Translations under genes and position numbers: made by a program
Origin: Salinibacterium sp.
GTDB lineage: Bacteria > Actinomycetota > Actinomycetes > Actinomycetales > Microbacteriaceae
Assembly: GCA_019638845.1 (NCBI GenBank)
Contig: JAHBSZ010000003.1
Location: 372,001-436,000 of the forward strand
Direction: 5' to 3'
DNA length: 64,000 nucleotides
Notes under the pieces: generated by a model
Told to the model about the DNA's origin: nothing
Database searches by the model: none
Seen by the model: the letters and a program-made list of their open reading frames with translations, nothing else
In this document: piece by piece, positions 1-10,007 of the stretch
Layout: each line of letters starts with the position of its first letter
Position numbering within the stretch: position 1 is the stretch's first letter

Positions 1-2273
1 TCATCGAGGAATCGGTCGACCAGCAGCGGAGATCCGGGCGCGATAATCGCCTGATCCTTTACCCGCTCGAAGTAGTCAGCCATCGATTCGGTGTCGTAGA
101 CGATCTCCATCCCGCGGCCGCCCAGCACGTGGCTTGGCCGAACGAGAACTGGATAGCCGATGTTCTCGGCGATTCGGATGGCCTCGTCTCGATCGGTGGC
201 GGTGCCATTCTTGGGCGAGATCAGACCGGCGTTGTCAAGAATTGTGGAGAATAGTCCGCGCTCCTCGGCCAGGTCGATGGCCTCCGGGGTCGTGCCCAAG
301 ATCGGAATCCCTGCGTCCTTGAGCCCCTGAGCCAAACCGAGGGCAGTCTGTCCCCCGAGTTGCACGACGACTCCGACCAGTTCGCCCGACTGGCTCTCTG
401 CGTTGACGATCTCGAGAACATCTTCGAGGGTGAGAGGCTCGAAATAGAGCCTGTCGCTCGTGTCGTAGTCGGTAGACACCGTCTCCGGGTTGCAGTTGAT
501 CATGATGGTCTCGAATCCCGCATCCGAGAGCGCGAAACTCGCGTGCACGCAGGAGTAGTCGAATTCGATGCCCTGGCCGATCCGGTTCGGACCGGACCCG
601 AGAATGACCACCTTGCGACGATCACTCGGAATCACCTCGGTCTCGAGGTCATAGCTCGAGTAGTGGTACGGCGTCAAGGCGGGGAACTCCCCCGCGCAGG
701 TGTCGACGGTCTTGAACACGGGACGGACATTGAGCGCCCACCGGATGCTCCGCACCTCCGCCTCGGTAAGCCCACGAAGTGCGGCGATCTGACTGTCACT
801 GAAGCCGTGGTCCTTCGCGCGACGCAGCAACACCTCGTCGAGCTCCGGCGCGGACGCGACCTCGGCGGCAACCTCGTTGATGAGCTCGATCTGGTCGACG
901 AACCACGGGTCGATCCCGGTCGCGGTGAACACCTCCGCGTTGGTCGCTCCCGCGCGAAGTGCCTGCTGCACCGAGACGATGCGACCGTCGGTGGGTACTG
1001 ACGCGATCGCGAGCAGTGCATCCTTGTCGCCGGGCTCGCCGTCCCAATGGAAGCTGCTCCCGCGCTTCTCGAGCGAGCGCAGCGCCTTCTGAAGCGCCGT
1101 CGAATAGTTGCGACCGATGGCCATGGCCTCGCCGACCGACTTCATGGTCGTCGTGAGCCGCACGTCGGCGGCCGGGAACTTCTCGAAAGCAAAACGCGGA
1201 ACTTTGACCACCACGTAGTCGAGGGTCGGTTCGAAGCTCGCGGGCGTGACCTTGGTAATGTCGTTGGGGATCTCGTCGAGCCGGTACCCGATCGCGAGCT
1301 TGGCGGCAATCTTGGCGATGGGGAATCCGGTCGCCTTCGATGCCAGCGCGCTTGAGCGGGAGACGCGCGGGTTCATCTCGATGACGATGATCCGTCCGTT
1401 GGCGGGATCGACGGCAAACTGGATGTTGCAGCCACCCGTATCGACGCCTACGGCGCGGATGATGTCGATGCCGATATCCCGCATGTTCTGATACTCACGG
1501 TCGGTGAGCGTGAGTGCCGGGGCGACCGTGATCGAATCGCCCGTGTGCACGCCGACCGGGTCGACGTTCTCGATCGAACACACGACGACGGTGTTGTCGG
1601 CGGTGTCGCGCATCAGTTCGAGTTCGTACTCTTTCCAGCCGAGAATGGATTCCTCGAGCAGGACCTCCGAGGTCGGACTCTGGTGCAGACCGTCCGTGAC
1701 CATGCGCACGAGTTCGGCGCGGTCGTAGGCGAATCCAGACCCGAGGCCGCCCATGGTGAACGACGGGCGAATCACGAGAGGGTAGCCGAGATCTTCGGCG
1801 AAGTCGATTGCCTCAGCAACGGTGTGGGCGATGTAGCTCTTCGCCACGTCCGCACCCGCATCAAGCACGAGCTGCTTGAAGATCTGGCGGTCTTCACCCT
1901 TGTTAATCGCCTCGAAATTGGCGCCGATCAGCTCGACGTTGTACTTCTCGAGAATGCCGTGCTTGTGGAGTTCGATCGCCGCGTTCAGTGCAGTCTGCCC
2001 GCCAAGAGTCGGGAGGATCGCGTCTGGTTTCTCCTTCGCGATGATCGTCTCGATGACCTGCCAGGTGATCGGTTCGATGTAGGTTGCGTCGGCGAAATCC
2101 GGGTCCGTCATGATCGTCGCCGGATTCGAGTTCACGAGGATGACGCGCACGCCCTCCTCGCGCAAGACGCGACACGCCTGAGTACCGGAGTAGTCGAACT
2201 CGGCGGCTTGGCCGATCACGATCGGACCGGACCCGATCACGAGGACGGAGGTGATGTCTGCGCGCTTAGGCAC
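1..2273 (-). CDS. carB: Carbamoyl-phosphate synthase large subunit (3' end outside window)
   Basis: CarB uses ammonia delivered by CarA, bicarbonate and 2 ATP to make carbamoyl phosphate for pyrimidine and arginine synthesis. About 757 codons are present of a family length near 1,100. Visible are the first ATP-grasp half starting [20 protein letters not shown], with the NPRVSRSS metal-binding segment, and the start of the second half ([27 protein letters not shown]). The last part of the second ATP-grasp domain and the MGS-like regulatory domain lie beyond the left edge. The start is a GTG at 2273, overlapping the carA stop by 8 nt, so translation is probably coupled. It is the last gene of the pyr operon seen here. 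Confidence 0.97.
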   Translation of the reverse strand, partial: MPKRADITSVLVIGSGPIVIGQAAEFDYSGTQACRVLREEGVRVILVNSNPATIMTDPDFADATYIEPITWQVIETIIAKEKPDAILPTLGGQTALNAAIELHKHGILEKYNVELIGANFEAINKGEDRQIFKQLVLDAGADVAKSYIAHTVAEAIDFAEDLGYPLVIRPSFTMGGLGSGFAYDRAELVRMVTDGLHQSPTSEVLLEESILGWKEYELELMRDTADNTVVVCSIENVDPVGVHTGDSITVAPALTLTDREYQNMRDIGIDIIRAVGVDTGGCNIQFAVDPANGRIIVIEMNPRVSRSSALASKATGFPIAKIAAKLAIGYRLDEIPNDITKVTPASFEPTLDYVVVKVPRFAFEKFPAADVRLTTTMKSVGEAMAIGRNYSTALQKALRSLEKRGSSFHWDGEPGDKDALLAIASVPTDGRIVSVQQALRAGATNAEVFTATGIDPWFVDQIELINEVAAEVASAPELDEVLLRRAKDHGFSDSQIAALRGLTEAEVRSIRWALNVRPVFKTVDTCAGEFPALTPYHYSSYDLETEVIPSDRRKVVILGSGPNRIGQGIEFDYSCVHASFALSDAGFETIMINCNPETVSTDYDTSDRLYFEPLTLEDVLEIVNAESQSGELVGVVVQLGGQTALGLAQGLKDAGIPILGTTPEAIDLAEERGLFSTILDNAGLISPKNGTATDRDEAIRIAENIGYPVLVRPSHVLGGRGMEIVYDTESMADYFERVKDQAIIAPGSPLLVDRFLD

Positions 2274-3402
2274 GTGCTTCCTTGCTCTTGAGAACGAGAT
2301 CCCTGAATCGGTCAAACAGGTAGTTTGCGTCGTGCGGGCCGGCTGCGGCCTCGGGGTGGTACTGCACCGAGAAGGCCGGGATGTCGAGGGCGTTGAGCCC
2401 CTCGACGACGTTGTCGTTGAGATTGACGTGACTGACCTCGACGCGGCCGAAACCTGCCGGGCTGTCGCTGACGACCCCAATCGGTGCGTCCACCGCGAAC
2501 CCGTGATTGTGGCTCGTGATCTCCGTGCGGCCAGTAGACACATCGACGACCGGCTGGTTGATGCCGCGGTGACCGAACGGAAGCTTGTATGTACCGAATC
2601 CGAGCGCACGACCCAACAGCTGGTTTCCGAAGCAGATGCCAAAGAACGGCAGGTCCGCTCTCAGAATTCCGCGCAGCAACTCGACATGAGCGTCGGATGC
2701 CGCGGGGTCGCCAGGGCCGTTGGAGAAGAATGCCGCGACCGGCCGAATCGCCAACACCTCGTCGAGCGTGACGGACTGCGGCAGAACGTGCACCTCGAAG
2801 CCACGCGCGGCGAGGTAGTTGAGCGTCGAGGTCTTCACGCCCAGGTCAAGAACGGCAACTCGCCCAATGCTGTCTGTGGTGGTGGCGGCGATCACGTAGC
2901 CGTCGGCCGTGGACACCTGTGTCGACAGATTGAGTCCGGTCATGTGTGCCGCGGAACGCACGATCTCGAGTTGATCGTCTGCGGTGAGTTCGGCATCCGG
3001 CCCGGAGAATATTCCGCCGCGCATAGATCCTGCGTCACGCAGACGACGGGTCACCGCGCGCGTGTCAATGCCGCTGATGCCGACAACACCTTCGCTCACG
3101 AGTTGATCGTCGAGCGAACCGGTGGCCCGGTAGTTGGACACGACGCGGCTCGGATCGCGCACGACATAGCCCGAGACCCAGATCCGCGACGACTCAGCGT
3201 CTTCATCGTTCACGCCGGTGTTACCGATATGCGGTGCAGTCATCACGACGATCTGGCCCGCATAACTCGGGTCGGTGATCGTCTCTTGATAGCCGGTCAT
3301 GCCGGTAGCAAAAACCACCTCACCGAGAGTGCGGCCGGTCGCGCCGTACGTGCGACCCGAATAACGGGTGCCATCTTCGAGGACGAGATATGCCGCGGTC
3401 AT
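2266..3402 (-). CDS. carA: Carbamoyl-phosphate synthase small subunit (glutamine amidotransferase)
   Basis: CarA hydrolyses glutamine and channels ammonia to CarB. The 378 aa length is normal. The N-terminal CPSase_sm domain begins [19 protein letters not shown]. The C-terminal class I glutamine amidotransferase has the nucleophile Cys in [12 protein letters not shown] and the His-Glu pair in [12 protein letters not shown], so the full triad is present. The ATG start overlaps the stop of the upstream small membrane protein by 4 nt (ATGA), and its stop overlaps carB by 8 nt. The whole pyrR-to-carB set therefore reads as one translationally coupled operon. Confidence 0.98.
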   Translation of the reverse strand: MTAAYLVLEDGTRYSGRTYGATGRTLGEVVFATGMTGYQETITDPSYAGQIVVMTAPHIGNTGVNDEDAESSRIWVSGYVVRDPSRVVSNYRATGSLDDQLVSEGVVGISGIDTRAVTRRLRDAGSMRGGIFSGPDAELTADDQLEIVRSAAHMTGLNLSTQVSTADGYVIAATTTDSIGRVAVLDLGVKTSTLNYLAARGFEVHVLPQSVTLDEVLAIRPVAAFFSNGPGDPAASDAHVELLRGILRADLPFFGICFGNQLLGRALGFGTYKLPFGHRGINQPVVDVSTGRTEITSHNHGFAVDAPIGVVSDSPAGFGRVEVSHVNLNDNVVEGLNALDIPAFSVQYHPEAAAGPHDANYLFDRFRDLVLKSKEARA

Positions 3403-3887
3403 ACTGCCTTTCTGGACATGAGTGAGTCGAACGCCGTCTCGAACCCCACCGGGTCAAGGAGTCGGAAGTAACTGTCGAGCGGCGTGCCGCCGAGGTCCCA
3501 CGCGATGAGCTCGAGCCCACCCCGCTCGACAACCCGATCGATCGTCCACGTTGCAGTGCGTCGGTCCAGAACGGCCGCCCGCGGGATCCACAGGTCATCG
3601 CTACCCGGGCGTTGGACGAGAACACCGGTGTCGGTGAGCGTCACGGACGCGGTACTACGAAAGCCGAGGCCGTGCACGGCAATGCGCTCGAGGGGCTTAC
3701 CGGCGGCAGTGGTTGCCACGTACTTTCCGTCGAAGGTGCCGAGTGCCACACCGGGATCTGGCGGCACCGCGAGAGGAGCAGGGAGGGTGCGCTGACGACG
3801 CTGTCGCGCGCGCCAACCCGCGTACATCAGCACGAGCAACAGGACGAGGAAGGCGATGACGATCGCCATCAGCTGAGGTCTATCCAT
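3399..3887 (-). CDS. Small single-pass membrane protein of the pyr operon (unknown function)
   Basis: This 162 aa protein starts with [10 protein letters not shown] and a hydrophobic segment (about residues 6-23), followed by an Arg-rich stretch (WRARQRRQR), so the bulk should face the cytoplasm. The remainder looks like a small beta-rich, PH-like domain ([28 protein letters not shown]). The ATG at 3887 overlaps the pyrC stop by 8 nt, and the stop overlaps carA by 4 nt. A membrane protein also sits between pyrC and carA in mycobacteria (Rv1382), so the position is conserved. Function is unknown; membrane anchoring or regulation of pyrimidine enzymes would be inference only. Confidence 0.85.
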   Translation of the reverse strand: MDRPQLMAIVIAFLVLLLVLMYAGWRARQRRQRTLPAPLAVPPDPGVALGTFDGKYVATTAAGKPLERIAVHGLGFRSTASVTLTDTGVLVQRPGSDDLWIPRAAVLDRRTATWTIDRVVERGGLELIAWDLGGTPLDSYFRLLDPVGFETAFDSLMSRKAV

Positions 3888-5190
3888 GATGCGCCGCCCT
3901 GGCCACCGTATCGCCGTCGACAAGCTCCCCGTCGAGCACCGTCGCGTACCCGTCGTGCAGGGTGGCAATTACCCGCCCGGGCAACTCGCGCCCGAGATAG
4001 GGAGAGTTGAGGCCCTTGCCGCGGAGGTCGCTCACGGCGAAAGTTCGCGTGGCGCTCGGGTCATAGAGGGTGACATTGGCCGGTGATCCAACACGGAACG
4101 GCGTGTCGTATCCGGAAAGCAGGCCGATCTCCGCGGGCTTGCCCGAGAGCACTCGCGCGACGTCCGACCACCCCAGTTCGCCGGATGCCACGACCGCCGT
4201 GTGCACGACACTCAGAGCCGATTCGAGCCCGACCATGCCGTTCGCCGCTTCATCCCAAGCGCAGTCCTTCGCTTCGACGGGGTGCGGAGCGTGATCGGTA
4301 GCGACGATGTCGATGGTGCCGTCGGCAAGGGCAGCTCGGAGGGCAAGCACATCCTCGTCCCGACGCAGCGGCGGATTGACCTTGAAGCGCGAGTCGTACC
4401 CGCGAGCGAGTTCCTCGGTGAGCAGCAGGTGGTGAGGAGTGGCCTCGGCGGTGACCGCGATCCCCCGCGCCTTCGCCCACCGAATCACATCAACCGAACC
4501 GGCCGTGGAGACATGGCACACGTGGAGCCGGGCCCCGACGTGCTGTGCAAGGAGCACGTCCCGCGCGATGATCGACTCCTCAGCTACCGCAGGCCACCCG
4601 GCGAGACCAAGTTCACTCGACAGGGCTCCCTCGTTCATCTGAGCGCCGAGTGTGAGTCGAGGCTCCTGCGCATGCTGGGCGACGACCCCACCGAACGTCG
4701 TCACGTATTCGAGCGCGCGCCGCATGAGCAGCGCGTCGCTCACACAATGACCATCGTCGGAGAAGACCCGCACCTTCGCGCGGGACTGGGCCATCGCCCC
4801 GATCTCCGAAAGCCGTTCGCCCGCGAGTCCCGCGGTGACCGCTCCGATCGGGCGAACCGTGACGTAGCCATGGCGCGCACCGAGCGCCTGCACCTGCTCG
4901 ACAACCCCCGCGGTGTCCTGCACGGGCAAGGTGTTCGCCATGGCGAACACCGCTGTGAATCCGCCCATCGCTGCGGCGCGGGAACCGGTGAGCACGGTCT
5001 CGCTCTGTTCGAAGCCTGGCTCACGCAAATGAGTGTGCAAGTCGACGAGTCCCGGAAGGGCAATGAGACCGTCAGCGTCGACAGTGGTCGAACCCGTCGA
5101 CGTGTCTTTGTCAACAAAGACACCGTTCTCGATGAACAGGTCGGTGCTTGTACCGTCCGGGAGCGTTGCCCCGGTAATGCGAATGCTCAT
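3880..5190 (-). CDS. pyrC: Dihydroorotase
   Basis: This enzyme cyclises N-carbamoyl-aspartate to dihydroorotate, the third step of UMP synthesis. The 436 aa length fits class I dihydroorotases. The amidohydrolase metal-site motifs are visible: [10 protein letters not shown] near the N terminus, [10 protein letters not shown] in the middle and [10 protein letters not shown] toward the end. The ATG start at 5190 overlaps the pyrB stop by 4 nt, and the stop overlaps the next small membrane protein by 8 nt. Aspartate transcarbamoylase (pyrB) is immediately upstream, as in other actinobacterial pyr operons, where the two proteins often work together. Confidence 0.97.
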   Translation of the reverse strand: MSIRITGATLPDGTSTDLFIENGVFVDKDTSTGSTTVDADGLIALPGLVDLHTHLREPGFEQSETVLTGSRAAAMGGFTAVFAMANTLPVQDTAGVVEQVQALGARHGYVTVRPIGAVTAGLAGERLSEIGAMAQSRAKVRVFSDDGHCVSDALLMRRALEYVTTFGGVVAQHAQEPRLTLGAQMNEGALSSELGLAGWPAVAEESIIARDVLLAQHVGARLHVCHVSTAGSVDVIRWAKARGIAVTAEATPHHLLLTEELARGYDSRFKVNPPLRRDEDVLALRAALADGTIDIVATDHAPHPVEAKDCAWDEAANGMVGLESALSVVHTAVVASGELGWSDVARVLSGKPAEIGLLSGYDTPFRVGSPANVTLYDPSATRTFAVSDLRGKGLNSPYLGRELPGRVIATLHDGYATVLDGELVDGDTVARAAHHG

Positions 5191-6131
5191 GCGTCACTCC
5201 CGGACAAAAGGTGAAAGAGCACGGCCATCCTTATCGAGACCCCGTTGGCGACCTGTTCGAGCACTGTCGACTGGGCTGAGTCGGCGGCTCCGGCGGAGAT
5301 CTCCAGGCCACGATTCATCGGGCCGGGGTGCATAACAATGCTACCGGCAGGCAGTCGAGCCACCCGCTCGTCGTCGAGGCCCCACTGCCGTGAATACTCT
5401 CTGGCGCTCGGGAAAAACGAGGCGTTCATCCGTTCGGCCTGAATGCGCAACATCATGACCACGTCGGGGCCCGCATCGACCGCGGCGTCCAGATCGTAGC
5501 CAACGGTCACGGGCCAGCCGCTCGTGTTCACGGGCAACAGCGTGGCCGGGGCCACGAGTCGCAGCGATGCCCCGAGGGTCGTGAGCAGCCAGATGTTCGA
5601 GCGCGCCACCCGCGAGTGCAGGATGTCGCCAACGATGGTGACCGTCGTCCCATCGAGACCGCGCCCCCGCGAATCCGGGCCGTACAGCCGTCGCCTGATC
5701 GTAAAGGCATCGAGCAGTGCCTGCGTGGGGTGCTCATGAGTGCCATCTCCGGCGTTCACGATTCCCGCGTCGATCCAACCACTGTCAGCGAGGACCTTCG
5801 GCGCTCCGCTGGCCGCGTGCCGGATCACCACTACATCCGCACCCATCGCCGCCAAGGTCTGCGCCGTGTCTTTCAAGCTCTCGCCCTTGGAGACGCTGGA
5901 CCCCTTTGCGCTGAAGTTGATGACGTCGGCACTCAGTCGCTTCGCAGCGACCTCGAACGAAACTCGGGTGCGGGTCGAATCTTCGAAGAAGAGGTTGACC
6001 ACGGTCTTGCCCCGCAAGGCTGGGAGCTTCTTGACCTCGCGGTCGGCGACCCCCGCCATATCCTCGGCAACGTCGAGGATCGCGATCGCGTTGTCGCGCG
6101 TGAGGTCCTTGGTGGAGAGCAGGTGCCTCAT
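5187..6131 (-). CDS. pyrB: Aspartate carbamoyltransferase catalytic subunit
   Basis: It condenses carbamoyl phosphate with aspartate, the committed step of pyrimidine synthesis. The 314 aa length is typical. The carbamoyl-phosphate loop [19 protein letters not shown] and the [12 protein letters not shown] motif are intact. No regulatory-subunit gene (pyrI) is nearby, as expected when control is through PyrR. The ATG start overlaps pyrR by 4 nt and the stop overlaps pyrC by 4 nt. Confidence 0.98.
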   Translation of the reverse strand: MRHLLSTKDLTRDNAIAILDVAEDMAGVADREVKKLPALRGKTVVNLFFEDSTRTRVSFEVAAKRLSADVINFSAKGSSVSKGESLKDTAQTLAAMGADVVVIRHAASGAPKVLADSGWIDAGIVNAGDGTHEHPTQALLDAFTIRRRLYGPDSRGRGLDGTTVTIVGDILHSRVARSNIWLLTTLGASLRLVAPATLLPVNTSGWPVTVGYDLDAAVDAGPDVVMMLRIQAERMNASFFPSAREYSRQWGLDDERVARLPAGSIVMHPGPMNRGLEISAGAADSAQSTVLEQVANGVSIRMAVLFHLLSGSDA

Positions 6132-6673
6132 CCGATCGTCACCTCCTCGCTGTCATCGATTTCGCTCAGACGCACATTGATGCGCTCCTCAGCCGAACTC
6201 GGGAGGTTCTTCCCGACGAAATCGGCCCGGATGGGCAATTCACGATGGCCGCGGTCGATGAGTACTGCGAGGCGCACGGCGCGAGGCCGACCGAAGTCGT
6301 TGAGTGCGTCGAGCGCCGCACGAATCGTTCGACCCGAATAGAGCACGTCATCGACGAGAATGACTGTCTTGCCGTCGATGCCACCCGGCGGGATCTCCGT
6401 TGGGCTCGACGCACGGGTCGGATTCTTCGACAAGTCGTCGCGATACATGGTGACATCGAGCGCCCCCACGGCGACGGCGCCTGGCTGGATCCCATCGAGA
6501 ATGGCGCCCAAGCGCCGGGCGAGCAGGACACCACGAGTGGGGATTCCCAAGAGCACGAGGTCTGCCTCGCCATCGACTGACGATAATCCGCGGTTGGACT
6601 CAAGGATCTCGTGAGAGATGCGAGTCAGAGCACGCGCGATGTCAGCCTGCTGCAGCACTGAGCGTGCAGTCAT
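6128..6673 (-). CDS. pyrR: Bifunctional pyr operon regulator / uracil phosphoribosyltransferase
   Basis: PyrR is a PRTase-fold RNA-binding protein that senses UMP/UTP and PRPP and represses pyr expression; it may also convert uracil to UMP. The 181 aa length is standard. The PRPP-binding motif [17 protein letters not shown] lies in the C-terminal half. It is first in the pyr operon, with a strong Shine-Dalgarno (GGAAGGAGGT) and a candidate PyrR-binding hairpin directly upstream of it. That layout suggests repression at translation initiation, as reported for Mycobacterium smegmatis, rather than the terminator-based attenuation of Bacillus. Confidence 0.97.
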   Translation of the reverse strand: MTARSVLQQADIARALTRISHEILESNRGLSSVDGEADLVLLGIPTRGVLLARRLGAILDGIQPGAVAVGALDVTMYRDDLSKNPTRASSPTEIPPGGIDGKTVILVDDVLYSGRTIRAALDALNDFGRPRAVRLAVLIDRGHRELPIRADFVGKNLPSSAEERINVRLSEIDDSEEVTIG

Positions 6674-6687
6674 CCTGACCTCCTTCC

Positions 6688-6703
6688 CCGCCTCTCTGGA
6701 CGG
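6688..6703 (-). promoter_or_regulatory. Candidate PyrR-binding RNA hairpin at the pyrR ribosome binding site
   Basis: On the coding (minus) strand this reads CCGTCCAGAGAGGCGG. It contains TCCAGAGAGGC, which matches the conserved binding loop recognised by PyrR in Bacillus pyr leaders, and CCG/CGG can close a stem. It abuts the Shine-Dalgarno at 6678-6687, 15 nt upstream of the pyrR ATG. No rho-independent terminator is visible between nusB and pyrR, so translational repression is the likelier mode. Confidence 0.75.
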
Positions 6704-6777
6704 AACTTAAAGGAAATCTATTGTGGTCAGTGTACTAGCCTCATCGCCTCAACGGGTACCGCCCACGTCGAGCCAGC

Positions 6778-7191
6778 TCAGACCCGACTGGCCGCGATTC
6801 GGCCGAGCAATCCGTTGACGAAGCCCGCTGAGTCATCGGTACTGTGCACACGAGCAGATTCGACGGCTTCCGAAATCGCGACCGCGTCGGGGACATCGTC
6901 GTTGTAGAGAATCTCCCAGAGTCCGATGCGCACGAGCGCACGATCGACGACAGGCATCCGTGCGATCGTCCAGCCCTGGGAGTAGGTCTCGATGAGTTCG
7001 TCGATCTCGTCACCGTGTTCGGTGATACCCGTCACGATGTCGCGGGCGTAGGGCCACGAGTTCGCGCGCTTCGGGTCGGCATCGTTTCGCGCTTGCTCGG
7101 CGGCAAGTGCTTCGTTTATCGACTCCTCGCGAACATCAGCCCCGTACAGAATGTCGAGAGCGCGCTTGCGTGACTTGGTCCGGGAGCTCAT
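6778..7191 (-). CDS. nusB: Transcription antitermination factor NusB
   Basis: NusB binds boxA RNA with S10 (NusE) in rRNA antitermination complexes. The 137 aa all-helical protein begins MSSRTKSRKRALDILYGADVR and has the family segments MPVVDRALVRIGLWEIL and DVPDAVAISEAVESARVHS. The ATG is at 7191. It follows efp by 29 nt, the usual actinobacterial order. pyrR begins 104 nt further downstream behind its own leader. Confidence 0.96.
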   Translation of the reverse strand: MSSRTKSRKRALDILYGADVREESINEALAAEQARNDADPKRANSWPYARDIVTGITEHGDEIDELIETYSQGWTIARMPVVDRALVRIGLWEILYNDDVPDAVAISEAVESARVHSTDDSAGFVNGLLGRIAASRV

Positions 7192-7212
7192 AGGTCGTTG
7201 CTGTGCTTTCTT

Positions 7213-7232
7213 GTCAACGACTAGTCGTTGAC
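7213..7232. repeat. 20-bp perfect palindrome across the efp stop codon
   Basis: GTCAACGACTAGTCGTTGAC is its own reverse complement and is centred on the TAG stop of efp. In RNA it can fold as an 8-bp stem with a CUAG loop. It has no T-run, so it is not a convincing terminator. It may be a processing or translational-coupling element before nusB. Confidence 0.7.
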
Positions 7233-7784
7233 GCGGCCGAGATACGACCCGTCGCGCGTGTCGACCTTGACCTTGGTGCCCTGTTCGAGGAACAGCGGCA
7301 CCTGAATCTCGTAGCCGGTCTCGACGGTAGCGGGCTTGGTGCCACCGGTCGAGCGATCACCCTGGAGGCCCGGCTCGGTGTACGTGATCTCCAGCACAAC
7401 CGATGCGGGAAGCTCGACATAGAGCGGGTCACCGTTGTGCAGCGCGATGGTCACGTCTTGGTTCTCGAGCATGAAATTGACCGCGTCGCCGACGTTGGCC
7501 GGTGTGAGCGTGATCTGGTCAAAGTTGCCCTTGTCCATGAAGACGTAGTTCTCGCCGTCGGCATATAGGTACTGGAAGTCAGCACGGTCGACAGTCTCGG
7601 TCTCGATCTTGGCGCCAGCATTGAACGTACGGTCGACAACTTTGCCGCTCATGACGTTCTTGACCTTCGTGCGCACGAACGCGCCACCCTTGCCGGGCTT
7701 GACGTGCTGGAAGTCGATGACCGTCCAGAGCTGTCCGTCCATATTGAGGACGACGCCGTTTCTGATATCAGCGGTAGAGGCCAT
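7221..7784 (-). CDS. efp: Translation elongation factor P
   Basis: EF-P binds between the P and E sites and relieves ribosome stalling at polyproline. The 187 aa form has the three expected beta-barrel domains. The domain I tip loop [17 protein letters not shown] carries the conserved lysine (Lys32), which promotes peptide-bond formation. No EpmA/EpmB-type modification genes are seen nearby. The ATG at 7784 is chosen because homology starts at [10 protein letters not shown]; upstream in-frame sequence overlaps aroQ and looks non-coding. nusB follows. Confidence 0.97.
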   Translation of the reverse strand: MASTADIRNGVVLNMDGQLWTVIDFQHVKPGKGGAFVRTKVKNVMSGKVVDRTFNAGAKIETETVDRADFQYLYADGENYVFMDKGNFDQITLTPANVGDAVNFMLENQDVTIALHNGDPLYVELPASVVLEITYTEPGLQGDRSTGGTKPATVETGYEIQVPLFLEQGTKVKVDTRDGSYLGRVND

Positions 7785-7833
7785 GTGTGATGAATCCGTT
7801 CGTGTCGTCGCGGGTCGAGACCGGCTATCGAGT

Positions 7834-8271
7834 CTACCCGAGCCTGCGCTTGACCAACTGCAGCGCCAAGACATACGAATCGAAACCGAAGCCGGCGATG
7901 ACTCCCGTCGCGACTGCAGAAATGACACTGGTGTGCCGAAACTCCTCGCGTGCGTGCGGGTTCGAAATGTGCACCTCGACGAGCAGCAGGCCCGCCTTGG
8001 TGACGAGAGCCGCGGCATCCCGGAGCGCATAGGAGTAGTGCGTGAAAGCGGCAGGGTTCAGTACTACCGGGCTACGCGCGTCGACTGCGTCATGCAACCA
8101 TCCGATGAGGGTCGCCTCGTCGTCGGTCTGACGCAGATCCAGAGTGAAGCCGGATGCCTCGGCCTCCAACACTCCCCGCAAATCCTCAAGCGTGCCGCTG
8201 CCATAGACATCTGGTTCACGGCTACCGAGCCGCCCGAGGTTGGGGCCGTTGAGAACGAGGACGGTGGTCAC
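7834..8271 (-). CDS. aroQ: Type II 3-dehydroquinate dehydratase
   Basis: It converts 3-dehydroquinate to 3-dehydroshikimate. The 145 aa size is that of the dodecameric type II enzyme. Motifs are [16 protein letters not shown] with the flexible loop and catalytic arginine region, [15 protein letters not shown] with the active-site Asn and His, and [16 protein letters not shown]. The start is GTG at 8271. The gene sits 30 nt after the LysE gene and 49 nt before efp, adding a missing pathway step to the aroECKB cluster. Confidence 0.97.
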   Translation of the reverse strand: MTTVLVLNGPNLGRLGSREPDVYGSGTLEDLRGVLEAEASGFTLDLRQTDDEATLIGWLHDAVDARSPVVLNPAAFTHYSYALRDAAALVTKAGLLLVEVHISNPHAREEFRHTSVISAVATGVIAGFGFDSYVLALQLVKRRLG

Positions 8272-8301
8272 GTATTCGAGTGTATCGGCGGGGCCGGTCG
8301 A

Positions 8302-8934
8302 TTAGACGCGCGACTCCGCAGCGAGGACGACCCCGAACGCCACAAGGATGCCTCCGGTGACCCGCTCGATCCACGCGGACACCCGCGGCGACGACAGCCA
8401 CTTGCGGGCGAAGTGCGCGGCGAGAATCAGACCGGTGAACCACACGATCGACTCCAGAATATGTACCAGTGCCAGCAGCAGGCCCATCCCCACCGGTGGG
8501 ACTCCAGGCGGAATGAACTGCGGGATGAGCGCGATATAGAACACGCCGACCTTCGGGTTGAGCAAGTTGGTAAGCGCGCCACGCCCGAAGGCGCCCCTCA
8601 ACGTTCCGACCCTCGGCAATGCCTCCGTGATGAGGACGTGCCTACGGAACGACTTCACGATCATGGATGTTCCGAGGTAGGCGAGGTAGAGGGCGCCAAC
8701 GATCTTGAGGATCGTAAACGCGATCTCGGATGCAGCGAGCAGTGCTGCCGCACCGAGTGCCGCCGCCGCGCCCCACACAAACGTTCCGCTGGCGATCCCG
8801 ATCGCGGTCCAGTAGGCGTGCTTGCGAGACTGCACGAGAGCCGATCGAAGGATGAGCGTGCTGTCTGGTCCGGGAATTATCGTGAGCACGCCAGCGAGGA
8901 GGGCGAAGGAGCCCAGTGCCGACGCGAGCGTCAC
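8302..8934 (-). CDS. LysE/RhtB family exporter
   Basis: This 210 aa, about six-TM protein matches the LysE amino-acid exporter superfamily: LLAGVLTIIPGPDSTLILRS at the N terminus, GALTNLLNPKVGVFYIALIPQF in the middle, and a C-terminal TGGILVAFGVVLA helix. The GTG at 8934 overlaps the aroB stop (GTGA) and is preceded by AGGAGGTCGGG, so it is translationally coupled to aroB. The substrate cannot be read from sequence. Lodging inside a shikimate operon suggests, but does not prove, export of an aromatic amino acid or pathway intermediate. Confidence 0.9.
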   Translation of the reverse strand: MTLASALGSFALLAGVLTIIPGPDSTLILRSALVQSRKHAYWTAIGIASGTFVWGAAAALGAAALLAASEIAFTILKIVGALYLAYLGTSMIVKSFRRHVLITEALPRVGTLRGAFGRGALTNLLNPKVGVFYIALIPQFIPPGVPPVGMGLLLALVHILESIVWFTGLILAAHFARKWLSSPRVSAWIERVTGGILVAFGVVLAAESRV

Positions 8935-10007
8935 ACCCCGACCTCCTGATACGCAGTGAACAGCGTGGCCTCTTCCGGCCCCGCGAGTACGCGCGGCTTG
9001 CCGACCTCGTCGAGAACGATGAACCGCATCATCCCTGCCCGCGCCTTCTTGTCTCTCTGCATCGTCGCAAGCAGGGTGTTCCATCGGCCGAGCGGATAGT
9101 CGACGGGCAGGGTGAGGGACGACAGGATACTGCGGTGCCGGTCAACCACGGCATCGGAGAGCGACCCCGCGATGCGACCCAATTCGGCGGCGAAGACCAT
9201 CCCCACCGATACAGCTGCGCCGTGACGCCACCGATAGCGCTCCGCATGTTCGATCGCGTGCCCCAGCGTGTGACCGTAGTTGAGAATCTCCCGTTGGCCA
9301 GACTCCTTGAAGTCCTCGCCCACCACCCGCGCTTTGAGACCGATGGAGAGTTCGACAACCCGACGGAACTCATCAGAGGTGGGGTCGGTTACTCGGTCGA
9401 CATCCGCCTCGACGAGGTCGAGAATCTCGGGTTCGCCGATGAATCCGCACTTCACGATCTCCGCGAACCCGGCGAGGATCTCATTTCGCGGCAACGTATC
9501 GAGCACGTCGAGATCAGCAACGACGGCGGCCGGGGCATAGAACGACCCCACGAGATTTTTTCCCTCGGACGTGTTGATTCCGGTTTTCCCGCCCACTGCC
9601 GCATCGACGATTCCCGCAACGCTTGTGGGGATCTGCACAAGCCGGACTCCCCGTAGCCAGGTCGCCGCGACGAACCCGGCGAGGTCTGTGGTTGCTCCCC
9701 CGCCAAACCCAATGACGGCATCCGTACGGGTGAAGTCGGTCTGCCCCATAATCTGCCAGCAGAATGCGGCGACCTCGACGCGCTTGGCGTCCTCGGCATC
9801 GGGTACTTCGGCAAGCAGCACTTCGTAGCGCTCAGCGAGAAGATCACGCAACTCGTTGGCTTTCGCGCCGAGCGTCGGCGGATGCACGATGAGCACCTTG
9901 GCGACCCGAGGGCCGAGTTGCTCAGCGACGTTGGCAAGGATGCCGCGGCCGACAAGAACGTCGTACGGGTCAACCCCTGCAACCGTGATGACCGTGGTCT
10001 GTGTCAC
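8931..10007 (-). CDS. aroB: 3-dehydroquinate synthase
   Basis: It cyclises DAHP to 3-dehydroquinate using NAD and a metal ion. The 358 aa form shows GGGATTDLAGFVAATWLRG, the nucleotide-site glycine motif, and the metal-binding segment ILNYGHTLGHAIEHAE. The GTG at 10007 is chosen because it overlaps the aroK stop (GTGA). An in-frame ATG at 10022 would add five residues and cannot be excluded. It is translationally coupled to aroK upstream and to the LysE exporter downstream. Confidence 0.97.
   Translation of the reverse strand: MTQTTVITVAGVDPYDVLVGRGILANVAEQLGPRVAKVLIVHPPTLGAKANELRDLLAERYEVLLAEVPDAEDAKRVEVAAFCWQIMGQTDFTRTDAVIGFGGGATTDLAGFVAATWLRGVRLVQIPTSVAGIVDAAVGGKTGINTSEGKNLVGSFYAPAAVVADLDVLDTLPRNEILAGFAEIVKCGFIGEPEILDLVEADVDRVTDPTSDEFRRVVELSIGLKARVVGEDFKESGQREILNYGHTLGHAIEHAERYRWRHGAAVSVGMVFAAELGRIAGSLSDAVVDRHRSILSSLTLPVDYPLGRWNTLLATMQRDKKARAGMMRFIVLDEVGKPRVLAGPEEATLFTAYQEVGV

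Noticed and set aside
131-421. Short open frames inside carB on both strands
   Set aside because: They are within the first 2.3 kb covered by an intact carB reading frame.
2251-3471. A 406-codon open frame on the plus strand across carA
   Set aside because: It lies opposite carA, whose motifs are complete. High GC keeps antisense frames open; residues are Arg/His/Val-rich with no family signal.
7609-8949. A 446-codon plus-strand frame across efp, aroQ and the LysE gene
   Set aside because: All three minus-strand genes are well supported; the plus frame has shadow-type composition.
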